Origin: Apium graveolens | Taxonomy: Eukaryota; Streptophyta; Magnoliopsida; Apiales; Apiaceae | NCBI RefSeq assembly: GCF_009905375.1 | Contig: NC_133652.1 | Span: 120,115,797 to 120,179,796, forward strand | Direction: 5' to 3' | DNA: 64,000 bases | Shown here: positions 21,281 through 33,982 of the stretch, piece after piece | Position numbering within the stretch: the stretch's first letter is position 1 | Layout of the letters: the number at the start of each line of letters is the position of its first letter | The notes under the pieces: model-generated | Told to the model about the DNA's origin: nothing | Database searches by the model: none | Seen by the model: only the letters and a program-made list of their open reading frames with translations | Program-made: the position numbers and the translations under genes

Positions 21281-24200
21281 TGTGGCGCCCTCCAAACCCG
21301 GGTCAGAAGTTTGGGGTCCACACACACACACACACATCTTATTTATAACCTGCTTATAACAATAATAAAGATAACAATAATATGCAGTGACCCTATTTAC
21401 CAACTACCACGGATCGCAACAGGTTAAAGTATGCACACAAGCCACACATCTACTTATATTACATATCGTTAAAATCCCAACCATTCAAACTCAAACTGAG
21501 TATTAAACTTTATTACAAACTTTTAAAGACTTAAATTATTCCAAAAGAAGTCTACTAGCTCAGCTTTCTCAACCTGAACCCCTAGCTCTCGCGCTAGACT
21601 GGGGATCCTCGTTACCAACTGGTTCCTTTTTAGCTGGAAAGAATATAAACAACATCGCACAAATGAGCTAACTAGCTCAGCAAGTCACAATGACAAAACT
21701 GAGAATAATGATCATCAGGTGAACATGATTATGATATCAAGTGAACAATGGATTATGATTTAGAATTGGATATTATACTTTTAATTTAAAAACCAAGGTT
21801 AGGCTGCTGATCAGTCACGCACTAACCCCGAGCAAGGCACACGGCATTGCTCTAACTACTGGATCCAAGGCACACATTGGCCTAACTTGACCATTATATG
21901 GTCTGACCAAGAATCTGGTCCATAATTTTATAAAAAACAATCCAATTCTAATATAATAACAGAATAAGCAATAATAAACAATAATCAGAATCATTAACAA
22001 CAATGAGTGTTTAACAAAGAAAGGGTTTCAATCCTTGTAAGGATCAATAAGATAATTTAAAAGCTTGGATGCTGGTATTGAAAGAATTGGATAACAATGG
22101 AATCAACATTTCAGGGTTTCAAAGATTTGGGCTTTCAAAGCATAGGATACAATGTTTGAGTAAATAATTAATTCAGTTTAGTGTTTGGAATTTTGTTTGC
22201 ATGTATTTGTGGAGTAGTATCGTATACTTGACGTTCGTGTTTGGGTATACAACAATCAATGGTCTAGAAAGAATAAGGTTTGTGGCTCAAGATCAATAAC
22301 TGGAATCAGGGTTTAGGTTTCTGTGCTTCAAAGCACTTGCAATATCACAGGATTATCAAGTACTACAATATCTCGAGAAAGTTCAGAACACTTGCCTGGT
22401 ACTAGCTTACTATTCTGCACTCACTTCCAATCACAATCGTCTTACTCCTCAACTACCTGTTTCCCTTTCCTACACCTTGCCTCTTCTGCTCACATATCAT
22501 AAACATCTATCAATAATCGACTCATAGAGTTCTATTCAACACATACTTCTGTCCACCCTTCGTTTTACCCAAATCCGATTAACAGATTGAAAGTTATGCA
22601 ATAATCAAGTAAACACCGAATATATAGACTGATAGTCAATCAACAAGTCACATATAGCACATAATACATCACGTAATCAATGATATATTATTTATAAAGA
22701 AGTCTCGGGTCATAAATAGGCTTTCTGATATTTAAAATGATTTTTAAAACATTTTTCAGAATTAAAACGGGTCGTTGGATCAATTTCGGAATAATAAACA
22801 GGGTTCTCTTGGCCAATTCTGGCTCCGAAACAATTTTATACTAATTATCGAGCCTTGGAAATAATTTAGAATAATATTTTAAAGCTCGAAACTATTTTTC
22901 GGAATTTTTAAATCATTTTTAAGTAATTATATCTAATTAAATAATTAATTAAAATCAATTAATAATTAATTAAATCAATTAATCAATTAATTTCCAAATT
23001 AATTGATCAATTAATCGATTAAAAATTAACTGAAATTAATTAACTAATTAATTCAGATTTATTTTTGAATTAAAAATAATTTTCGGAATTAAAATAATAA
23101 TTTTCAGAATTTTCAAAAATTAAAAATGAATTTTTATAATAAAAATAAATAGGAAATATGATTTTTAAACATTTTATAAACAGGAATCCTATTTTTGAAA
23201 ACTTTGCAAACTACAGGGACTAAACTTCACCATCTTCAAAAATACAGGGACTAAACTGCAATTTTGCAGTTTCAGTCGCCGGAAAATCGGGGGTGGCCGG
23301 AGAAGACGATCCCGGCGTCCTCACCCCACCAACACCTCCAGATCAACACTACACAATACCAGGAACATGTTCATGCATTCAAAACATTCTAATCATCCAT
23401 GTTCTGGCCGGAAATTGGCCAAGAACATCGTCGGTTTCCGGCGAACATCGTAAATCTTTAAAACACAACTCCCTTCGATTCAAGCATCCACTGTTAACGA
23501 GCTATATATCAATCGATTGCAAATTTTATAAGGAACACAACTCACTATAAATCTACAGCTAATAACCCCTGAATCAAAAACCCCCAAATTTCAATTGAAA
23601 ACATTCATACGGGTTATAAACCCTAATTTTGAAATTCAAAAATTAAACCCACTTTTGAGCATGTTATTGAACTCCAAATCAGACGTATGACATATGAAAA
23701 TCATCAGGAAAACAAGCTCTACAACATGCAATCATCAAATCATACAAACAATCATCCGAACAATAATTCATATTTTTAATAAAATAAATTCGAAAATAAA
23801 TAAATTTTCGGAAAATAAACCTTTGATTCTGCAGTGAAACAAAGCTCAGAATCTGATAGAACACTTCAAATCCTTCGTTTTGGTTACTCAAGCTTTGAAA
23901 ACAGAGATTGGTAACGCCTTCGTTTTGCTGTTTGATTCTTAGAACAGTTTATGTAATTAGGGTTTTTCTCTGAAAATTATAAAATTAACTATCTGCAAAT
24001 GATTTTGATACGAAATAAAATACGGAAAAAGGATATTTATAATTACGGAAAATTAGTATCCTGTTGGATCATTCCGGATATAAAACGGTACGTTTATTTA
24101 TAAAAACTGATCCAAACGGTATCGGTTTTCGGGATAATTATCCAAATCAGTACAATTTGTACTGCGGTCTTGGTCTCAGCGCCTAGAAGACGTACTACGA

Positions 24201-24717
24201 AGTGATAATTGGGATAGTTTAATAAAAAGCTCCCGTTTATCAAAAATACGGGTTTTATTGATTTACCGAAACGAATATTGTATCAAAAATATTGCGCCGG
24301 GACCCGAGCAAAATAAACCGTACGCCGGATCGAAAAAGTCGAAACATGGAATATGCTCGGAATATTACAATTAGGTTAGGAAGGAGTTCTCGGAAGAGTT
24401 TCGGGTTCCAAAAACGTAACAACGGTTGACGTCAGTTGGTTCCCGTTTTTATAAAATAGATTTTAAATACTCGGAAAAAGATTTTATAAATTTCATATGA
24501 TCCTTATAAATCCATAAATCAACATAAAAATAATTAGGAAAATATGACAATTATCTATGTTTTATTTTGGACATAAAAATTAAAATACTCAATTAATATT
24601 ATTTTTGAATATCCAAGTACAGATAACATTTAACAATTAACTCACAGAATATATACTGAACACACATAATAATTATTTAATAGCAAAATAATTACACGAT
24701 ATATCCCGGATATTACG
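21281..24717 (-). repeat. Element D 3' LTR
   Basis: It starts tgtggcgccc on the plus strand and ends attacg next to the polypurine tract. A (CA)n run lies near 21320. A segment at about 22930-23055 is made almost wholly of ttaatta-type words. The 85-codon plus-strand ORF at 23293-23550 occurs also in the other LTR but has no family features. I see no gene. Confidence 0.95.
22930..23055. repeat. AATTAATT-rich low-complexity segment in D LTR
   Basis: Overlapping taattaa/ttaatt words, many self-complementary, form a dense AT block. It is repeated in the 5' LTR at about 32210-32330. It may exclude nucleosomes or form cruciforms; no function is known. Confidence 0.8.
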
Positions 24718-24732
24718 TCCTTTCCCCCTTAA
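24718..24732 (-). other. Element D polypurine tract
   Basis: Minus strand aagggggaaagga lies directly before the LTR start at 24717. Confidence 0.85.
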
Positions 24733-24755
24733 AAGGATTCTGTCCTCAGAATCTC

Positions 24756-27700
24756 CTAAGAAAACAAATGAGGGTACTTTTCTCTCATATCACTTTCTAA
24801 TTCCCAGGTTGACTCTTCAACCTTTGGGTTTCTCCATAATACTCTTATTAACTTTACCATTTTATTTCTCAATACTTTCTCTCTCTCCTCTAAAATCTCT
24901 ATCGGACTCTCTATATAAGACAAATCTGCCTGAAGCTCTATTGGCTCATATTCTATTACATGCCTGGAGTCTGGATTATATTTCTTGAGCATCGATACGT
25001 GAAAAATATTGTGAATGTGCTCCATGTGCGGTGGTAATGCCAACTCATAAGCTACTTTGCCAACACGCTTTAGGATCTCAAAAGGTCTGACATATCTTGG
25101 ACTCAGCTTTCCTTTCCTTCCAAACCTCGTTAGTCCTTTCCACGGTGATACTTTCAGTAATACCAAGCTTCCTTCTTCAAATTCCATGTCTTTCCTTGAC
25201 TGATCTGCATATTTCCTCTGACGATCTTGTGCGGCTATCAATCTCTTTTGGATAATTTCAACAATTTCCTTTGTCTGCTGCACCAATTCAGGTCCAAGTA
25301 TTTTGTGTTCTCCTACTTCGTCCCAATATACTGGAGATCTACATTTGCGTCCATAAAGGGCTTCATAGGGTGGCATCCCAATGCTGGCGTGATAGCTGTT
25401 GTTATAAGCAAACTCTACCAGGGTAAATGCTCGTCCCAACTTCCTTTGAAATCAATAACACAAACACGTAACATGTCCTCGATTGTCTGGATCGTTCTTT
25501 CACTTTGGCCGTCCGTCTGCGGGTGATAGGCCGTACTCATATTCAATTTTGTTCCTAAACATTCTTGAAAACTCTTCCAAAATTTTGAATTAAATCTAGG
25601 ATCTCGATCAGATACAATAGACACTGGAACTCCATGACGAACTACAATTTCCTTTAGGTACATATGGACTAACTTGTCGAGCAAAAATCTTTCATTTATA
25701 GGCAGAAAATGAGCTGACTTGGTAAGTCTATCCACTATAACCCAAATGGCATCATGATTAGCCCTTGTCCTTGGTAATCCAACTATAAAATCCATGGCAA
25801 TGTGTTCCCATTTCCATTCTGGAATCTCCAATGGCTGTAGCAATCCACTTGGTCTCTGATGCTCTACTTTAACTCTCTGACAGGTATAACATTTTCCAAT
25901 CCATTCCGCAATTTCCCTCTTCGTGTCTGGCCACCAATAATTCTTCTTTAAATCTCTATACATCTTGGTACTTCCTGGATGGATGGAATACCTTGAATTA
26001 TGTGCCTCCTGTAGAATTTCATTCTTTAACTTTGTCACCGGTGGAATCCAAATTCTAGATGAAAACCTCAGAATACCTTGGTCATCTTTCTGCGTGCATA
26101 ACTCTTCCCCTACCAAACGATTTATATCTTGATCCATTACATCTTCCTGACATTTCTTTATTTTCTCTAATAATTCCGGTTGGAAAATTATACTGTACAC
26201 TTTTACTTCCTCAGGCTTGCAAACTCTAATCTCCAATTCCAATTTCTGAAATTCCTTATATATGTCTTCAGGTACTGATAACACATTCAACCTTTCCTTC
26301 CAACTCAATGCATCTGCTACCACGTTCGCTTTACCGGGATGATAATTAATCGAGCAATCATAATCCTTGATCAACTCTAACCATCTCTTTTGCCTCATAT
26401 TAAGTTCCTTCTGGGTAAATATATATTTTAAGCTTTTGTGATCCGTGAAAATCTCGCACTTTTCTCCATACAAATAATGTCTCCAAATCTTCAAAGCGAA
26501 AACTATGGCTGCTAGCTCCAAATCATGAGTAGGATACTTCTGTTCATGTGGTTTCAATTGCCTTGACGCATACGCAATCACCTTTTCGTGCTGCATTAGA
26601 ACACATCCTAATCCTTTGTGAGAAGCATCACTATAAATTACGAAATTCCCTTGATCGTCTGGAAGTGACAAAACAGGTGTCGTGATCAATCGTCGCTTCA
26701 ACTCCTGAAAACTTTCCTCGCATTTGTCGTTCCATATAAACTTCTCATTCTTTCGTGTAAGCTTTGTTAATGGTGTGGCAATCCTCGATAAATTTTGAAC
26801 AAATCGACGATAATATCCCGCCAATCCTAAGAAACTTCTTACCTCGGTGGGTGTTTTCGGTCTCTCCCAATTCATAATTGCCTCGATCTTTGTCGGGTCC
26901 AGTTTGATCCCTTTATTACTAACTATGTGCCCTAAGAACTGAACTTCCTGTAGCCAAAACTCACACTTCGAGAATTTAGCATATAACTTCTTTTTCCTTA
27001 AAATCTCCAAAGCCGTTCTCACATGTTCCGCATGATCCTCTTCCGTCTTTGAATAGATTAAAATATCATCTATAAACACAATAACAAACTTATCCAAATA
27101 CTCCTTGAAAATCCTGTTCATCAGGTCCATAAACGCTGCCGGGGCATTGGTCAATCCAAAAGACATCACTAAAAACTCGTAATGTCCATACCTTGTTCTG
27201 AAAGCTGTCTTTGGTATATCTTCTGGCTTGATCTTTAGTTGATGATATCCTGATCTTAAATCAATTTTGGAGAAATACTTGGCTCCCTTCAACTGGTCGA
27301 ACAGATCGTCAATTCTGGGTAACGGATACTTGTTCTTGATCGTAAGCTTGTTGAGCTCCCTGTAGTCAATACACAGTCTCATGCTTCCATCTTTCTTCTT
27401 AACAAATAATATCGGGGCTCCCCACGGGGATACACTGGGTCTGATTACTCCTTTTTCTAACAGCTCTTGCAATTGCTTCGTTAGCTCTTTCATCTCAACA
27501 TGAGCCATTATGTACGAGGTCTTGGATACTGGTTCTGTTCCAGGTGCTAAGTCGATCGCAAATTCAATTTCTCTATCTAGAGGAAGTCCTGGTAACTCGT
27601 CAGGAAATACGTCTGGAAATTCATTCACAACTGGAATATCTTCAAGTTTTGTTGGTTCTTGACTTCTGTCAATCACATATGGCACGAAATGCTCACATCC

Positions 27701-27878
27701 TTGTCGTAGTAACTTCTTGGCTTGAATCATCGTTAAGAACTTCTTTACTTGTTTTTGACCCTTAAACGTTACTATCCTTTCGTCTGGCGTTTTCACCATT
27801 ACCTTCTTATTTCGACAATCTATCTGGGCATCGTGCCTAGATAACCAATCCATCCCTAATATAACGTCAAATTCTCCT
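24756..27878 (-). pseudogene. Element D pol: reverse transcriptase, RNase H, integrase, chromodomain
   Basis: The frame runs from [10 protein letters not shown] (27853) to near 25421. It shifts by one lost base after DEHLP and continues to the stop at 24756. Reverse transcriptase: [10 protein letters not shown], catalytic box F-I-D-D near 27061-27078. RNase [15 protein letters not shown] and [10 protein letters not shown]. Integrase: zinc finger [10 protein letters not shown] ... CYTC and acids in [25 protein letters not shown]-terminal GPFEIL/VHNIFHVSML-type region, then chromodomain [18 protein letters not shown]. All catalytic acids seem present, unlike C's altered reverse-transcriptase box. 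The upstream gag frame is separated by another one-base loss near 27877. Confidence 0.95.
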
Positions 27879-29376
27879 AACTAAATAGTATCAAATCTAC
27901 ACAAAACTTACTACCAGAAATCTCAACCTCATAATTCCCACAAACTTGATTCACAGTTACACGCTCTTGGTTTACTAATTCCACAGTCATTATTTCATTT
28001 AAATACTTTACTGGACAAGTTAAATTGCTAACAAAATCTTGTGAAACAAACGATCGAGTTGCTCCCGAATCTATTAACACTTTGACACATAAAGAATTCA
28101 CATTGAGCGTACCTGCCACAACATTTGTATCCTGGATAGCATCCTTCACTGACATGTCGAAAACTCTAGCCCTTGGAGTTTCATTCACTGTTGGGGTAGA
28201 TCCCATAATCCTCAATGTATTACTGACTGGGGCTGGTGTCTTGCAATCCCTGGCCATATGTCCTGGCTTTCCACATTTGAAGCACGTAAATCCAATGGCT
28301 GGAACCTTCACTGCTGGATTCCGGATAGGTTGATCCTTATTTGCTGGCTCTCTTGCTGGCTGATTTCGGCACTCCCTCGAATAGTGCCCTTTCTGATTAC
28401 ATTTGAAACATACCACGTTCAACTTGTTACAAACTCCCCCATGCTTCTTTCCACAAACTTGACAATCTGGAAAAGTTAATCTCAACTGATTCAGATGATT
28501 CACATTAGGTGGACGGTTGCCCTGACCTCCGTCTCCTGCATTTTGTCTCCTGAAATTAAAATTTCTCCCTGGCTGAAACTTGCCCTTCTTAAAATTTGGA
28601 AACTTCCCTGGTTGTGACTGACCCTCACTCCCCTCAACTTTCCTTTTCTTGCTTTCCTTTTCCTTCTGGAACATCTCACTCTCTATCTCTGCGATCATAG
28701 CCTTCTGTACTACTCCTGCATAGGTATCCAATTCAAAAATGGCTACCTTCCCTCTGATCCATGGTTTCAAACCTTGCTGAAATCTTTTAGCTTTCTTCCT
28801 GTCAGTATCCACATACGACGGTACATACCTTGACAATTCCTCAAACTTACCCTCATAATCTGTTACCGACATGTTCCCTTGCATTAATTCTAAAAACTTC
28901 AGCTCCATTTGATCCTGAACAAACTGAGGAAAATATTTTTCTAAAAACAATTCCTTAAACCTTTCCCAAGTAATAACATCTGTGCCTTCCAATGTCTTCA
29001 CCATTTCCCACCAATAGGTGGCTTCATTCTTCAGATAGTAACTTGCAAACTCAACCTTCTGTTCCTCCTTTACTTTCACTAAGGCAAATGCCTTCTCTAT
29101 TTCCTTTAACCACACATTTGCTTCAATTCGCTCTAAGGAACCCTTGAATTCTGGTGGGTTTACTTCCTGAAAAGTTTTAAAAGTTACCTGGGGGTTGGTC
29201 TTTCTTTGTTGTTGTTGTGCCAGGTGAACTGTTTGTTGGGCCAAGATTTGAAGAATCTGGGCTATTGCTGGGTCTATGGTTCCTGGGTTCACATTTGGGT
29301 TCGTATCATCTTGGTTGTTATTGTTGTTGGTTTCTTCATTCTGGGTGTTGGTGCGGGTATTTCTTCTGGGAGGCAT
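27877..29376 (-). CDS. Element D gag-protease
   Basis: I choose the ATG at 29376 ([10 protein letters not shown]), not the one 14 codons upstream, because C has MPPKKKN at the same place. The frame is open for about 499 codons. Gag core: [50 protein letters not shown]. Basic linker KKRKVEG. Knuckles [26 protein letters not shown] and [14 protein letters not shown] at about 28465-28230. Protease [15 protein letters not shown] near 28050. It ends prematurely by a one-base loss before the protease C-terminus, which continues in the pol frame. Confidence 0.92.
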   Translation of the reverse strand: MPPRRNTRTNTQNEETNNNNNQDDTNPNVNPGTIDPAIAQILQILAQQTVHLAQQQQRKTNPQVTFKTFQEVNPPEFKGSLERIEANVWLKEIEKAFALVKVKEEQKVEFASYYLKNEATYWWEMVKTLEGTDVITWERFKELFLEKYFPQFVQDQMELKFLELMQGNMSVTDYEGKFEELSRYVPSYVDTDRKKAKRFQQGLKPWIRGKVAIFELDTYAGVVQKAMIAEIESEMFQKEKESKKRKVEGSEGQSQPGKFPNFKKGKFQPGRNFNFRRQNAGDGGQGNRPPNVNHLNQLRLTFPDCQVCGKKHGGVCNKLNVVCFKCNQKGHYSRECRNQPAREPANKDQPIRNPAVKVPAIGFTCFKCGKPGHMARDCKTPAPVSNTLRIMGSTPTVNETPRARVFDMSVKDAIQDTNVVAGTLNVNSLCVKVLIDSGATRSFVSQDFVSNLTCPVKYLNEIMTVELVNQERVTVNQVCGNYEVEISGSKFCVDLILFS

Positions 29377-29835
29377 TTTTTGTAAAGAATCAAACAACTT
29401 ATTCAGCTTTTGAATCAAATCTTTGTATAAAAGAAAAGTTTTGTAAAACAGAGGTATCTCTTTTTGAAAACAGTTGTAACTAAGTAAATTGCATGCTTCT
29501 TTACAGAATATAAACAGTCATGGAAAACAGGGTACATGGTATCACAAGGTATAATTGGTGCAATAAATAAGGTAAAGTAAAACAGGTGTGATAAAGTAAA
29601 TGACAGTGCTGGAAAGGAAAAAGATACTGATATATATAGATCAAAAGTTTTAGGTAGTACAAGCGTAAAGACGCTTCAGAAGTAAAAGCAAAAAGGGTAC
29701 AACACCCTACTCACTAGTCAGCATAGCTAGTCTATAAATATAATTCAAAAGTCTACTGATACACACTACACACTACTGTACATACTACATAACCATAACA
29801 ACACTGCTCAGCATCTTCATCTCTAAATCTCTGGC
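29377..29835 (-). other. Element D untranslated leader upstream of gag
   Basis: About 460 bp between leader ORF stop and gag ATG. No ORF with family features is visible. It occupies the usual place of packaging/dimer signals. Confidence 0.5.
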
Positions 29836-30357
29836 TCATGGCAAATCTGGACCTCCAATCTCCTCAAGCTCCTCTAGAACCCACTTAGCCCACTCCACTA
29901 AGAAATCAAGAGTGATGTTCTCATGTGTAGCCTCAGTAATCCTCACAGCAGCTGCTCTACGAAACGCCTGGAGCCTCTCCCTAAGTCGCCTCTCACCACT
30001 CCCCATCTCTCTGGTACGCATGATATGTAATAACTCCTGGATCTGACCCTGTAGGAATCGCTGCTCTATAAGGCAAGTCTCAAACTGATGATATGGGACA
30101 GGATAGGAAGAGAACTAGAAAGGTACTCCTGTGACTGAATGACTAGTAAAGCCTGAATCGGCAGGTGGGGGTCCTCTGACAGGTGGCCTCATGTCTGGAG
30201 GTGGAATAGCCTGTAGTGGTACGGGCTGCAACACAGGTGGAGGTAGTATAGCCAGCACTGGTGGAACAACAGGACGTGGATCCGAAGACGGCACTCCAAC
30301 GGAAGGCTCTGAATGATCAGCTGGTACAGGAATAAAAGAGTCGGCCATCGCTGCAAT
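29836..30357 (-). CDS. Element D leader ORF, one in-frame TAG
   Basis: Reading from the acceptor-like tataatttcag (exon start 30357), the frame runs IAAMADSFIPVPADHSEP..., a Pro-rich segment to a TAG at 30115-30117. In the same frame it continues to 29836 with a helical, charged region (ERRLRERLQAFRRAAAVRI ... WAKWVLEELEEI). It occupies the same place as C's leader ORF, with the same plan of low-complexity N-part and coiled-coil-prone C-part. A donor-like CAG|GTTGAG in the 5' LTR (exon end 30838) would join in phase 0, removing the primer-binding site. The ATG at 30348 could also be used without splicing. Function unknown. Confidence 0.5.
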
Positions 30358-30530
30358 CTGAAATTATATCGCAATATAAGAATCTCGAACCATGATGCGA
30401 ATTATACTACTACTGGTTATACCGTAACACTCAACCTCTCAACGTTCTATCATTCTATTTCTTACTTCTAATCCTAACCCTCTACCCATTCCCGTCAACC
30501 TAGGCTTGTGTCAGTGACTTATAACCTGTA

Positions 30531-30546
30531 GCTCTGATACCAAACC
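30531..30546 (-). other. Element D primer-binding site
   Basis: Plus strand gctctgataccaaacc is the complement of ggtttggtatcagagc, a methionine-tRNA primer site adjoining the 5' LTR. Confidence 0.92.
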
Positions 30547-33500
30547 TATGGTGCCCTCCAAACCCGGGTCAGAAATTTGGGGTCCACACACACACACACA
30601 TCTTATTTATAACCTGCTTATAACAATAATAAAGATAACAATAATATGCAGTGACCCTATTTACCAACTACCACGGATCGCAATAGGTTAAAGTATGCAC
30701 ACAAGCCACACATCTACTTATATTACATATCATTCAAATCCCAACCATTCAAACTCAAACTGAGTATTAAACTTTATTACAAACTTTTACAGACTTAAAT
30801 TATTCCAAAAGAAGTCTACTAGCTCAGCTTTCTCAACCTGAACCCCTAGCTCTCGCGCTGGACTGGGGATCCTCGTTACCAACTGGTTCCTTTTTAGCTG
30901 GAAAGAATATAAACAACATCGCACAAATGAGCTAACTAGCTCAGCAAGTCACAATGACAAAACTGAGAATAATGATCATCAGGTGAACATGATTATGATA
31001 TCAAGTGAACAATGGATTATGATTTAGAATTGGATATTATACTTTTAATTTAAAAACCAAGGTTAGGCTGCTGATCAGTCACGCACTAACCTCGAGCAAG
31101 GCACACAACATTGTTCTAACTACTGGATCTAAGGCACACATTGGCCTAACTTGACCATTATATGGTCTGACCACGAATATGGTCCACAATTTTATAAAAA
31201 CAATCCAATTCTAACATAATAACAGAATAAGCAATAATAAACAATAATCAGAATCATTAACAAGAATTAGTGTTTAACAATGAAAGGGTTTCAATCCTTG
31301 TAAGGATCAATAAGATAATTTAAAAGCTTGGATGCTGGTATTGAAAGAATTGGATAATAAAGGAATCAACATTTCAGGGTTTCAAAGATTTAGGCTTTCA
31401 AAGCATAGGATACAATGTTTGAGTATATAATTAATTCAGTTTAGTCTTTGGAATTTTGTTTGCATGTATTTGTGGAGTAGTATCGTATACTTGAGGTTCG
31501 TGTTTGGGTATACAACAATCAATGGTCTAGAAAGAATAAGGTTCATGGCTCAAGATCAATAACTGGAATCAGGGTTTAGGTTTCTATGCTTTAAAGCACT
31601 TGCAATATCACAGGATTATCAAGTACTACAATATCTCGAGAAAGTTCAGAACATTTGCCTGGTACTAGCTTACTATTCTACACTCACTTCCAATCACAAT
31701 CGTCTTACTCCTCAACTACATGTTTCCCTTTCCTACGCCTTGCCTCTTCTGCTCACATATCATAAACATCTATCAATAATCGACTCATAGAGTTCTATTC
31801 AACACATACTTCTGTCTACCCTTCGTTTTACCCAAATCCGATTAACAGATTGAAAGTTATGCAATAATCAAGTAAACACCGAATATATAGACTGATAGTC
31901 AATCAACAAGTCACATATAGCACATAATACATCACGTAATCAATGATATATTATTTATAAAGAAGTCTCGGGTCATAAATAGGCTTTCTGATATTTAAAA
32001 TGATTTTTAAAAAATTTTCGGAATTAAAACGGGTCGTTGGATCAATTTCGGAAAAATAAACAGGGTTCGGTTGACCAATTCTGGCTCCGAAACAATTTTG
32101 TACTAATTATCGAGCCTTGGAAATAATTTAGAATAATATTTTAAAGCTCGAAACTATTTTTCAGAATTTTTAAATCATTTTTAAGTAATTATATCTAATT
32201 AAATAATTAATTAAAATCAATTAATAATTAATTAAATTAATTAATCAATTAATTTCCAAATTAATTGACCAATTAATCGATTAAAAATTTACTGAAATTA
32301 ATTAACTAATTAATTCAGATTTATTTTTGAATTAAAAATAATTTTCGAAATTAAAATAATAATTTTCAGAATTTTCAGAAATTAAAAATGAATTTTTATA
32401 ATAAAAATAAATAGGAAATATGATTTTTAAACATTTTATAAACAGGAATCCTAATTTTGAAAACTTTGCAAACTACAGGTACTAAACTTCACCATCTTCA
32501 AAAATACAGGGACTAAACTGCAATTTTACAGTTTCAGTCGCTGGAAAATCGGGGGTGGCTGGAGAAGACGATCCCGGCGTCCTCACCCCACCAACACCTC
32601 CAGATCAACACTACACAACACCAGGAACTTGTTCATGCATTCAAAACATTCTAATCATCCCTGTTCTGGCCGGAAATTGGCCAAGAACATCGCCGGTTTC
32701 CGGCGAACATCGTAAATCTTTAAAACACAACTCCCTTCGATTCAAGCATCCTCTGTTAACGAGCTATATATCAATCGATTGCAAATTTTATAAGGAACAC
32801 AACCCACTATAAATCAACAGCTAATAACCCCTGAATCAAAAACCCCCAAATTTCAATTAAAAACATTCATACGGGTTATAAACCCTAATTTTGAAATTCG
32901 AAAATTAAACCCACTTTTGAGCATGTTATTGAACTCCAAATCAGACGTATGACATATGAAAATCATCAGGAAAACAAGCACTACAACATGCAATCATCAA
33001 AACATACAAACAATCATCCGAACAAAAATTCATATTTTTTATAAAATAAATTCGAAAATAAATAAATTTTCGGAAAATAAACCTTTGATTCTGCAATGAA
33101 ACAGAGCTCAGAATCTGATAGAACACTTCAAATCCTTCGTTTTGGTTACTCAAGCTTTGAAAACAGAGATTGGTAACTCCTTCGTTTTGCTGTTTGATTC
33201 TTAGAACAATTTATGTAATTAGGGTTTTTCTCTGAAAATTATAAAATTAACTACCTGCAAATGATTTTGATACGAAATAAAATACGGAAAAAGGCTATTT
33301 ATAATTACGGAAAATTAGTATCCCGTTGGATCATTCCGGATATAAAACGGTACGTTTATTTATAAAAACTGATCCAAACAATATCGGTTTTCGGGATAAT
33401 TATCCAAATCAGTACAATTTGTATTGCGGTCTTGGTCTCAGCGCTTGGTTACACGTACTACGAAGTGATAATTGGGATAGTTTAATCAAAAGCTCCCGTT

Positions 33501-33982
33501 TATCAAAAATACGGGTTTTATTGATTTACTGAAACGAATATTGTATCGAAAATATTGCGCCGGGACCCGCGCAGAATAAACCGTACGCCGGATCGAAAAA
33601 GTCGAGACATGGAATATGCTCGAAATATTACAATTAGGTTAGGAAGGAGTTCTCGGAAGAGTTTCGGGTTTCAAAAACGTAACAACGGTTGACGTCAGTT
33701 GGTTCCCGTTTTTATAAAATAGATTTTAAATACTCGGAAAAAGATTTTATAAATTTTATATGATCCTTATAAATCCATAAATCAACATAAAAATAATTAG
33801 GAAAATATGACAATTATCTATGTTTTATTTTGGACAAATAAAAATTAAAATACTCAATTAATATTATTTTTGAATATCCAAGTACAGATAACATTTAACA
33901 ATTAACTCACAGAATAGATACTGAACACACATAATAATTATTTAATAGCAAAATAATTACACGATATATCTCGGATATTACA
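30547..33982 (-). repeat. Element D 5' LTR
   Basis: Partner of 21281-24717. At about 30838-30898 the minus strand has a 20-codon open stretch between ttctttccag and CAG|GTTGAG, in the same place as the mini-ORFs of C, E and G but without an ATG (LKRNQLVTRIPSLARELGVQ). The AT-word block recurs at about 32210-32330. Confidence 0.95.

Larger units (their letters stand above)
21281..33982 (-). mobile_element. Element D: full-length Tekay-like gypsy chromovirus
   Basis: It spans 12.7 kb with both LTRs (21281-24717 and 30547-33982, 3437 and 3436 bp) and a perfect 5-bp target duplication tgcaa (21276-21280 and 33983-33987). The minus-strand order is LTR, primer-binding site, leader ORF, gag-protease, pol with chromodomain, polypurine tract, LTR. 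I counted about 7 differences in the first ~370 bp of the LTR pair, so it is fairly young. Two one-base frameshifts and one leader stop are the main breaks. Confidence 0.97.

Noticed and set aside
23293..23550. 85-codon plus-strand ORF, also at 32555-32812
   Set aside because: It occurs twice only because both are LTRs of element D; it is antisense to the element and has no family features.
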